A stretch of DNA of 64,000 bases from Bdellovibrionales bacterium (lineage in GTDB: Bacteria; Pseudomonadota; Alphaproteobacteria; UBA9219), in assembly GCA_041662785.1 (NCBI GenBank), contig JBAZRW010000001.1, positions 1 through 64,000 of the forward strand. Direction: 5' to 3'. A program made the position numbers and the translations under genes. The notes below the pieces were generated by a model, which had not been told where the DNA came from, made no database searches, and was given only the letters and a program-made list of their open reading frames with translations. Below, one piece after another: positions 57,996 through 64,000 of the stretch. Every line of letters starts with the position of its first letter. Within the stretch, counting starts at the first letter, position 1.

Positions 57996-58889
57996 TTATT
58001 TCTTTTCTTCTGTTTTCTTTTCATCTGCTTTGGCAGGCGCTTTTTCCTTAAGCGGCGAGCCGTCGAAGTTAAAGCGTTCAACCTTTGCCTTGGCCTGCAT
58101 GTCCTTGACAAGCTGGCTGACCATTTCCTGACCGACCTGGTTCGTAATTTGATCTTTCACTTCAGCCAAAGGCGGAGGCGAAGACTTGCGACGATCTTCC
58201 AGCTTGATGATGTGATAACCGAAATCCGTCTTGACGGGCTTCTCGCTCAAATCACCAACCTTCATGGCAAAAGCCGCTTCGGCAAAAGGCTTGACCATCG
58301 CGCTGCGCGGGAAATAGCCAAGATCGCCGCCCTGCTTGGCCGAGCCGGAGTCTTTCGACTTTTCGGTGGCCAGCTTGGCGAAGTCTGCGCCGTCCTTAAT
58401 CTGCTTCAAAAGATCATTGGCTTCGGCTTCGGTCGGCACAAGGATGTGACGCGCACGCACTTCGTCTTCCGGCTTGAACTTGGCCGAAAGCTCGTCATAA
58501 CGCGCCTTGATCTTTTCTTCGGTAATCTTGGGCTGAACCGCCTTGCGGACATAAACGTCGGCCACGATCTGCGCTTCGGCATCCTTCACGCGATCCTTGA
58601 CTTCCTTATCGTTCTGCACCTTTTCCTCATAGCCCTTCTTGGCGATCATCTTGGTCACAATCGCTTTTTCAAGAAGCTGGGGATAAAGAACTTGAGGAGG
58701 CATCTGTGAAGCCTGAGAACCCATGCCCTGCAATTCGCGCACGATTTCCGAACGCATGATGGGGTCGCCATTCACGCGCGCAACAACAGGATCACCGCCA
58801 GAGACAGGCGCTTTATCCGCAGCAGCAACAGGCAGCGCTACCGCGCCAAGCGCCAAAGCTAACGCAGCCATACGAAGCATTTTCGACAT
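57996..58889 (-). CDS. Periplasmic parvulin-type peptidyl-prolyl isomerase
   Basis: A 297-residue exported foldase. The signal peptide (ALALALGAVALPVAAA) is followed by a SurA-N-like helical region (about 35-130) and a parvulin domain (about 136-237; VRARHILVPTEAEANDL, AKQGGDLGYFPRSAMVKPF, VKTDFGYHIIKLED). The tail is lysine/glutamate-rich. It resembles PrsA/PpiC-type foldases of alphaproteobacteria. Likely role: outer-membrane or periplasmic protein folding. It has its own terminator. Confidence 0.92.
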   Translation of the reverse strand: MSKMLRMAALALALGAVALPVAAADKAPVSGGDPVVARVNGDPIMRSEIVRELQGMGSQASQMPPQVLYPQLLEKAIVTKMIAKKGYEEKVQNDKEVKDRVKDAEAQIVADVYVRKAVQPKITEEKIKARYDELSAKFKPEDEVRARHILVPTEAEANDLLKQIKDGADFAKLATEKSKDSGSAKQGGDLGYFPRSAMVKPFAEAAFAMKVGDLSEKPVKTDFGYHIIKLEDRRKSSPPPLAEVKDQITNQVGQEMVSQLVKDMQAKAKVERFNFDGSPLKEKAPAKADEKKTEEKK

Positions 58890-59006
58890 AGAGGTTTCCT
58901 TCCTTTTAAGACAAGCCGGACAATTCCGTGAATCGGATTTAACGCCGGAATTGTGGCATGATTAGGGAAAGGCGGCAATCATGAAAAAAGGCAGGGAACG
59001 AAAGGC

Positions 59007-60266
59007 CTACACCCGCCGGAACACCAAGCTCGCATTGGTTCCACCGAAACCAAAGGAATTGGAAAGAACGATGTTCAGCGTTTTTTCCTTGGCCTTAAGC
59101 GGCACAAGATCAATGCCCTCGCACTCCTCGGAACGATTTTCCAGATTCAGCGTAGGGGGAACGATGCCGCTTTGCATCGCCTTCAGGCAATAGATCGCCT
59201 CAACCGCGCCCGCTGCGCCCAGCAAATGGCCAATCGCGGATTTGGTGGACGACATGGTGGCTTTACCCACCGCATCGCCAAGAAGACGCTTAACCGCACG
59301 AACTTCAATCTCATCACCCAGCGGCGTTGAGGTTCCATGCGCGTTAATATAATCAATTTGATCGGGCGTAATGCCTGCGCGGGCCACGGCGGCCTTCATC
59401 GCGCGATACCCGCCATTACCGTCTTCGGCGGGCGCCGACATATGATAGGCATCGCCCGAAAGGCCATAGCCGATCACTTCGCCATAAATTTTTGCGCCGC
59501 GCTTTTTGGCGTGTTCATATTCTTCTAAGACGACAACGCCAGCGCCTTCGCCCATCACAAAACCATCGCGACCCTTGTCATACGGACGCGAGGCCTTTTC
59601 CGGCGTTTCATTGTACGATGTCGAAAGAGCACGCATGGCGCAGAAGCCAGCCATACCAATGCGACACACGGCCGCCTCGGTTCCGCCCGCCACCATCACA
59701 TCGGCATCGCCCATCATAATGAAACGCGCCGCATCTCCAATCGAGTGTGAGCCTGTGGCGCACGCCGTGACGACGGAATGGTTGGGGCCACGAAGGCCAT
59801 GCTTGATGGAAACTTGTCCCGACGCCAGATTGATCAGGCTGCGGGGAATGAAAAAGGGTGACACACGCCGCGCCCCCTTTTCCTTTAAGACAATCGATGT
59901 TTCATAAATCTCGTTCAGCCCGCCAATACCAGACCCGATAAGAACGCCCGCGCGTTCCCGCGCTTCGTCGTTTTCGGGAACATAGCCAGAATCCGCCATC
60001 GCCTCATCGGCCGCCGCCATCGCAAAATGGATAAAGATATCCATCTTCTTCTGGTCTTTCGGCTCGATAAAGCGATCGGGATTAAACTGGCCAGACGCAT
60101 CGCCACGCGGAATTTGTCCCGCCACTTGGCTAGGCAAATCCGATACATCAAAACTTGTGATTTTGCCGATACCCGATTCCCCCGCAATTAAGCGAGACCA
60201 ATTGGTATCCACGCCCACGCCAAGCGGCGAAAGCATCCCAAGACCTGTTACAACGACTCGTCTCAT
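59007..60266 (-). CDS. fabF: 3-oxoacyl-ACP synthase II
   Basis: The condensing enzyme of fatty acid elongation, 419 residues. Catalytic Cys in VVTACATGSHSIGDAA, the two histidines in YINAHGTSTPLGD and SAIGHLLGAAG, and the C-terminal NSFGFGGTNASLVFR are all present. It lies directly downstream of acpP, 36 bp apart, the usual acpP-fabF pair. It works with FabZ, encoded at 15178-15657. Confidence 0.97.
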   Translation of the reverse strand: MRRVVVTGLGMLSPLGVGVDTNWSRLIAGESGIGKITSFDVSDLPSQVAGQIPRGDASGQFNPDRFIEPKDQKKMDIFIHFAMAAADEAMADSGYVPENDEARERAGVLIGSGIGGLNEIYETSIVLKEKGARRVSPFFIPRSLINLASGQVSIKHGLRGPNHSVVTACATGSHSIGDAARFIMMGDADVMVAGGTEAAVCRIGMAGFCAMRALSTSYNETPEKASRPYDKGRDGFVMGEGAGVVVLEEYEHAKKRGAKIYGEVIGYGLSGDAYHMSAPAEDGNGGYRAMKAAVARAGITPDQIDYINAHGTSTPLGDEIEVRAVKRLLGDAVGKATMSSTKSAIGHLLGAAGAVEAIYCLKAMQSGIVPPTLNLENRSEECEGIDLVPLKAKEKTLNIVLSNSFGFGGTNASLVFRRV

Positions 60267-60302
60267 GTTTTTGCTGTCCTAATGGCAGGGCAGAAAGCCG
60301 AC

Positions 60303-60542
60303 TTAATCGGCTTTTTTCTGATTGATGAATTCGACCGCATCCTTGACGGTCACGATCTTCTCGGCGGCATCATCGGGGATTTCAACGCCGAATTCTTCTT
60401 CAAAGGCCATAACAAGCTCAACCGTGTCCAAGCTGTCAGCACCCAGATCATCGATGAAGCTGGCATTGTCCGTAACTTTGGCCGCATCAACGCCCAAATG
60501 CTCGATGACAATCTTCTTCACACGTTCTGCAATATCACTCAT
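60303..60542 (-). CDS. acpP: Acyl carrier protein
   Basis: A 79-residue acidic carrier, started at the ATG at 60542; the longer open frame adds an unlikely N-terminus. The phosphopantetheine serine is in DLGADSLDTVELVM. The four-helix length and MSDIAERVKKIVIEHLGV start are standard. It feeds FabF, FabZ, LpxA and LpxD. The upstream region (60597-60829) has a palindrome around 60690-60708 (TTAACGCGA/TCGCGTAA) that may be regulatory. Confidence 0.97.
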   Translation of the reverse strand: MSDIAERVKKIVIEHLGVDAAKVTDNASFIDDLGADSLDTVELVMAFEEEFGVEIPDDAAEKIVTVKDAVEFINQKKAD

Positions 60543-60689
60543 GATCTGTTCAACCTTCTTTTGTTGATAAAACGATGGCAAGGCCCAAGAACCCAAAACA
60601 CATCACGGCCTAGCCCGACATGCCGAAAAGGATTCGCCCTCACGCAGGAGGCTCTTTCTCTATGCCGTGATCATCCGGCTGTCCAGAAA

Positions 60690-60708
60690 ATTAACGCGAA
60701 ATCGCGTA
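60690..60708. promoter_or_regulatory. Palindrome upstream of acpP, possible operator
   Basis: TTA(A)CGCGA and TCGCGTAA form an almost perfect dyad in the acpP-DedA gap, in an AT-rich stretch suited to a promoter. It could equally be a short hairpin. No regulator can be named. Confidence 0.35.
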
Positions 60709-60829
60709 AATTTTTTATTAACCCCGCCAAGGATATTAACCTTTGTTTTCCCCCAATTGACCGAAAACAAGGTTCCTTTTTCGACAAAACCCGTTAAAGA
60801 ACAAACGGATAGATAAAAACTCCCTTTTA

Positions 60830-61450
60830 TTAGGGAAGGAGGTCGCGCCCAGCCTCTTTTTCTTTTTGCATTTGACGCCGGACGTGAAAAACGCGCATCC
60901 CAATAACAAGCGCGAAAATAATCAGGAAGGCGATCATAAAACCGCGCACCTCAAAATTGACTGAAGCCTCATCACCAAGACCCATGCGCTGCATCATATC
61001 GCCGAACAGATACCCCCCGCCACAAAACACCAAGGACCAAAGGGTCGAAGCCAAAGCGTTCAGCACAAAGAAACGCCGCCACGACAAATTGCTCATCCCG
61101 ATGGCCAAGGCGCTGATGTTACGCACGCCATACATAAAGCGGTAGGAAAGGATAAAAGAAATCGAATATTTCTCTAAAATAGAAAATATCTTTTCCATTT
61201 TAGGCTGAATTTTTGGAAAACGCCGCACGATGCGTCGCCCATAGTAGCGCCCCAAAAAGAACATCACCTGATCGCCGAACAAACTGCCAAGCGCCGCCGC
61301 GACAAACAAAGCGCGTACATCCAAAAGATCATGACTGGCCGCAAGGCCAGCAAAAATGACAAAAGTTTCACCTTCAAGCGCCGTCCAAACAAAGGTAATC
61401 AGATAAAACAGATCACCATGTTCGCGCACAAGATCAAGGATATGGTTCAT
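60830..61450 (-). CDS. DedA-family membrane protein
   Basis: A 206-residue inner-membrane protein with about five hydrophobic segments. DedA marks: FVWTALEGETFVIFAG at the N-terminus, FLGRYYGRRIVRRFP, and the FMYGVRNISALAIGMSNLSWRRF segment with conserved arginine and glycine. The family includes flippases for undecaprenyl phosphate and phosphatidylethanolamine and supports envelope homeostasis. The exact substrate is not identifiable. Confidence 0.88.
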   Translation of the reverse strand: MNHILDLVREHGDLFYLITFVWTALEGETFVIFAGLAASHDLLDVRALFVAAALGSLFGDQVMFFLGRYYGRRIVRRFPKIQPKMEKIFSILEKYSISFILSYRFMYGVRNISALAIGMSNLSWRRFFVLNALASTLWSLVFCGGGYLFGDMMQRMGLGDEASVNFEVRGFMIAFLIIFALVIGMRVFHVRRQMQKEKEAGRDLLP

Positions 61451-61551
61451 TCAAGGAATCCCAAGGAAAAAGACAAACGCGTGCTACCTCTAGCAGAAGA
61501 AGACTCCGCCGTCACGAAGATAGGAAGAGACTCGTTCGGGGGGGGGACAGC

Positions 61552-62028
61552 CTACCTAAACAAAACCTTTGTGATTTCATAGGTTTTAAGACCCTTGGGG
61601 GTATTGACCTCAACGCTTTCCCCCATTTCCTTGCCGATCAACGCACGCGCAAGCGGCGAGGAGATGGACAGAAAGCCCTTTTTAATATCGGACTCTTCAT
61701 CCCCGACAATCTGGTAGGTCATTTCCTCTTCCGTGTCCTCATCGATCACAACGATGGTCGCCCCGAACATGACGGCAGTCCCAGATAATTTTGAAACGTC
61801 GATGATTTCTGCGCGGCCAATCTTGTCATCAAGATCAAGGATGCGCCCCTCAACAAAGCTTTGGCGCTCACGCGCGGCGTGATACTCGGCGTTTTCCTTA
61901 AGATCGCCATGCTCTCGGGCTTCGGCAATCGCTTTGATAATGGCGTGACGCTCAACATTCTTCAGGTGCTTTAATTCTTCTTCAATACGCTGATAGCCCT
62001 GCGCCGTCATGGGAACTTTATCTGTCAT
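61552..62028 (-). CDS. greA: Transcription elongation factor GreA
   Basis: Rescues backtracked RNA polymerase by stimulating transcript cleavage. 158 residues: N-terminal coiled coil (MTAQGYQRIEEELKHLKN...EAREHGDLKENAEYHAARE, with the acidic tip DLKENAEY), then an FKBP-like C-terminal domain ending GLKTYEITKVLFR. Its position after carB is the usual alphaproteobacterial arrangement, but a terminator-like structure separates them here. Confidence 0.96.
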   Translation of the reverse strand: MTDKVPMTAQGYQRIEEELKHLKNVERHAIIKAIAEAREHGDLKENAEYHAARERQSFVEGRILDLDDKIGRAEIIDVSKLSGTAVMFGATIVVIDEDTEEEMTYQIVGDEESDIKKGFLSISSPLARALIGKEMGESVEVNTPKGLKTYEITKVLFR

Positions 62029-62056
62029 CGCTGACCCTCACCTTTCACAAGGGGGT

Positions 62057-62118
62057 TAAAAAAGCAAAACGCGCCACCCCCTCTTGTCGCCTATTCGACG
62101 ACAGAGAAGACGCGTTTT
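62057..62118 (-). terminator. Two-stem terminator after carB
   Basis: The outer arms AAAACGCG (62066-62073) and CGCGTTTT (62111-62118) enclose an inner stem CTCT(T)GTCG/CGACAGAG. On the minus strand it is followed by GCTTTTTT. It would end carB transcription before greA, or attenuate it. Confidence 0.7.
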
Positions 62119-62127
62119 TCCGAATCG

Positions 62128-64000
62128 TTAACGATTTGCTTCCTGAAGATACGACTGAAGCGATTCAACTTCAAGGGAGTCGGCGCGAAGCGCCGCAATG
62201 GCCTCCACCGCCGCTTTCGCCCCCGCCATCGTCGTATAATGCGGGATTCCCTGCATCAAAGCGGTGCGCCTAAGGCTAAAGCTGTCCTCCAGCGTCTGGG
62301 CCCCTTCCGCTGTCGTATTGATCATCAGCTGAACCTCGCCGTTAATCATGGCGTCCACGACATGGGGCTGGCCTTCATAGACCTTATTGATCCGCGTCAC
62401 GGCAACATCCGCCGCCGCCAGCGTCTTGGCCGTGCCACCTGTTGCGATCAGCGAAAAGCCCATCGAGGAAAGCCGCCGCGCAAGGCCTATCGTCGTCGCC
62501 TTGTCCTGATCCTTGACCGAGATAAAGCACACGCCGCTTTTCGGAAGCTTAAGACCCGCGCCCAGCTGCGCCTTGGCATAGGCATGGGCAAAATCACGAT
62601 CAAGCCCCATCACCTCACCCGTCGATTTCATCTCTGGCCCCAAGACGATGTCCACGCCCGCGAACCGCGCAAAAGGAAACACAGGCGTCTTGACCGCCAT
62701 ACGGTGCGGGGCGCGGAACTTAATCTTTTCGTTAGAGACAATAGCTGCAAGGCTCTCACCCGCCATCACGCGCGCAGCGATCTTGGCAATCGGCACGCCG
62801 ATGGCCTTGGCCACAAAAGGAACCGTGCGGCTAGCACGAGGATTGACCTCTAGGATAAACACCTCGTCGTCCCTGACCGCAAATTGCACGTTCATCAAGC
62901 CCACAACGCCAATGCCCCGCGCCAGCGCTTCCGCTTGGCGCGTGATCTCGGACACCGTTGCAAGCGAAAGGGAATAAGGCGGCAACGCGCAGGAGCTATC
63001 GCCCGAATGGATGCCCGCTTCCTCAATATGCTCCATAATGCCCGCAACAAAGACCGTGTCCTTATCGGCCACGACGTCGACGTCCACCTCAATCGCGTTT
63101 TGCAGATAGTGATCAATCAAAACAGGATTATTACCCGACACACGCACGGCCTGCCCGATATAGCGGCGCAAACCCTCGACGCCATAGACGATTTCCATCG
63201 CGCGACCACCCAGCACATAGGACGGGCGGATCACCACAGGATAGCCAACTTTTTCCGCCACAATCTCTGCCTCTTCCGCGCTGCGCGAAAGGCCGTTGGC
63301 GGGCTGCTTGAGCTTCAAGTCTTTCAGCAAAACTTGGAAACGCTCACGGTCCTCGGCAAGGTCAATAGCGTCAGGCGTCGTGCCAAGGATGGGAATCCCC
63401 TCCGCTTGCAGCGCATGGGCAAGGCGCAGCGGCGTCTGCCCGCCGAATTGCACCATCACGCCCAAAAGCGTGCCACGCGATTGCTCTACGCGCACAATCT
63501 CGATCACATCTTCCGCCGTGAGCGATTCAAAGTACAAACGATCCGACGTGTCATAATCGGTCGAAACGGTTTCAGGGTTGCAGTTGACCATGATGGCCTC
63601 AAGCCCCGCCGCGCGAAGCGCCATCACAGCGTGAACGCAGCAATAGTCAAACTCGATCCCCTGCCCGATGCGGTTAGGCCCCCCGCCAAGGATCATCACC
63701 TTCGTTTTGTCCGAAGGCCGCGCCTCGCAACTTGACTCATTATACGCGCTGGAAGGTTCGTACGTCGAATAAAGGTATGACGTGTCCGAGGCAAACTCGG
63801 CCGCGCAGGTATCAATGCGCTTGTACACCGGTGTAACGCCAAGGGCGCGACGCGCGGTGGCCATGTCGCCTTCCGTTTTGCCCGTCAGCTGCGCAAGACG
63901 CGTATCGCTAAAGCCCATGGCCTTCAGCTTCATCAAGCCGCGCTGATCGGTCGGCAAGCCGCCGCCCCGCACCTGCGCCTCGGCCTCGATAATCCCTTGA
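62128..64000 (-). CDS. carB: Carbamoyl-phosphate synthase large chain (3' part)
   Basis: The C-terminal 623 or so residues of the large subunit of the enzyme that makes carbamoyl phosphate for arginine and pyrimidines. The frame stays open to the right edge (residues GIIEAEAQV before the first internal GTG at 63972), so the gene continues outside the window. Seen: the end of the first half, the second ATP-grasp domain (DAIDLAEDRERFQVLL; SYVLGGRAMEIVYG; FILEVNPRASRTVPF) and the C-terminal allosteric MGS-like domain (GFSLIATGGTAKTL; NTTAEGAQTLEDSFSLRR). Full CarB is about 1070-1100 residues. Confidence 0.97.
   Translation of the reverse strand, partial: QGIIEAEAQVRGGGLPTDQRGLMKLKAMGFSDTRLAQLTGKTEGDMATARRALGVTPVYKRIDTCAAEFASDTSYLYSTYEPSSAYNESSCEARPSDKTKVMILGGGPNRIGQGIEFDYCCVHAVMALRAAGLEAIMVNCNPETVSTDYDTSDRLYFESLTAEDVIEIVRVEQSRGTLLGVMVQFGGQTPLRLAHALQAEGIPILGTTPDAIDLAEDRERFQVLLKDLKLKQPANGLSRSAEEAEIVAEKVGYPVVIRPSYVLGGRAMEIVYGVEGLRRYIGQAVRVSGNNPVLIDHYLQNAIEVDVDVVADKDTVFVAGIMEHIEEAGIHSGDSSCALPPYSLSLATVSEITRQAEALARGIGVVGLMNVQFAVRDDEVFILEVNPRASRTVPFVAKAIGVPIAKIAARVMAGESLAAIVSNEKIKFRAPHRMAVKTPVFPFARFAGVDIVLGPEMKSTGEVMGLDRDFAHAYAKAQLGAGLKLPKSGVCFISVKDQDKATTIGLARRLSSMGFSLIATGGTAKTLAAADVAVTRINKVYEGQPHVVDAMINGEVQLMINTTAEGAQTLEDSFSLRRTALMQGIPHYTTMAGAKAAVEAIAALRADSLEVESLQSYLQEANR

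Noticed and set aside
63970..63972. GTG at 63972 as the carB start
   Set aside because: The frame is open and CarB-like to the window edge, and the protein would lack its whole first half. The codon is an internal valine.

Overview
The window reads as a chromosomal segment of a Gram-negative alphaproteobacterium of moderate GC, with no phage and no intact insertion sequence. Support for the class: a ChvG/ChvI-type two-component pair; a chain resembling the alphaproteobacterial order rpsB-tsf-pyrH-frr-uppS-cdsA-dxr-rseP-bamA-fabZ-lpxA-lpxI-lpxB (LpxI rather than LpxH); the chain nadD-rsfS-rlmH-gpmI-envC-ctpA-deacetylase; a carB-greA pair; and a GTTC-N7-GTTC LexA-type box before uvrA. The order or genus cannot be fixed from the sequence alone.

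Layout. 0-2.4 kb: waaA-lpxK (lipid A/Kdo). 2.4-4.75 kb: a polyhydroxybutyrate precursor operon (thiolase, a small tautomerase, acetoacetyl-CoA reductase). 4.9-7.3 kb: ChvI/ChvG-like regulator and sensor. 7.6-10.3 kb: guaB and a Gfo/Idh/MocA-like oxidoreductase. 10.3-31.6 kb (all minus strand): translation factors, isoprenoid and phospholipid synthesis, outer-membrane assembly (rseP, bamA, skp), lipid A synthesis and two glycosyltransferases. This chain is interrupted by panD, an rRNA methyltransferase plus trpD, and two related orphan periplasmic binding proteins, one of them where lpxD often sits. 32-38.4 kb: a secreted protein of unknown function, dnaE, an EF-hand protein, a HAD phosphatase and ssb. 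38.5-44.2 kb: uvrA, a gene I do not recognise, and a membrane protein with eight zinc-knuckle-like motifs. 44.2-52.3 kb (minus): a cell-envelope and central metabolism chain that includes two unusual lysine-rich (histone H1-like) segments fused to NadD and RsfS. 52.3-57.9 kb: clpS-clpA, a displaced lpxD, a secreted protein and an HU-like protein. 58-64 kb: a parvulin, fabF-acpP, a DedA protein, greA and the 3' part of carB, which runs off the right edge.

Together the genes are mostly housekeeping: envelope construction (LPS, phospholipid, BAM, periplasmic proteolysis and amidase control), translation, and replication/repair. The unusual signals are in the gaps and tails. There are at least eleven loci carrying GTCAT-palindrome-ATCC repeat elements. 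A 7-bp repeat family borders genes in opposite orientation at their two ends. A nested inverted-repeat element lies in the PHB operon. Two polylysine/alanine modules, built from 15-bp and 42-bp tandem DNA repeats, lie side by side between nadD and rsfS.
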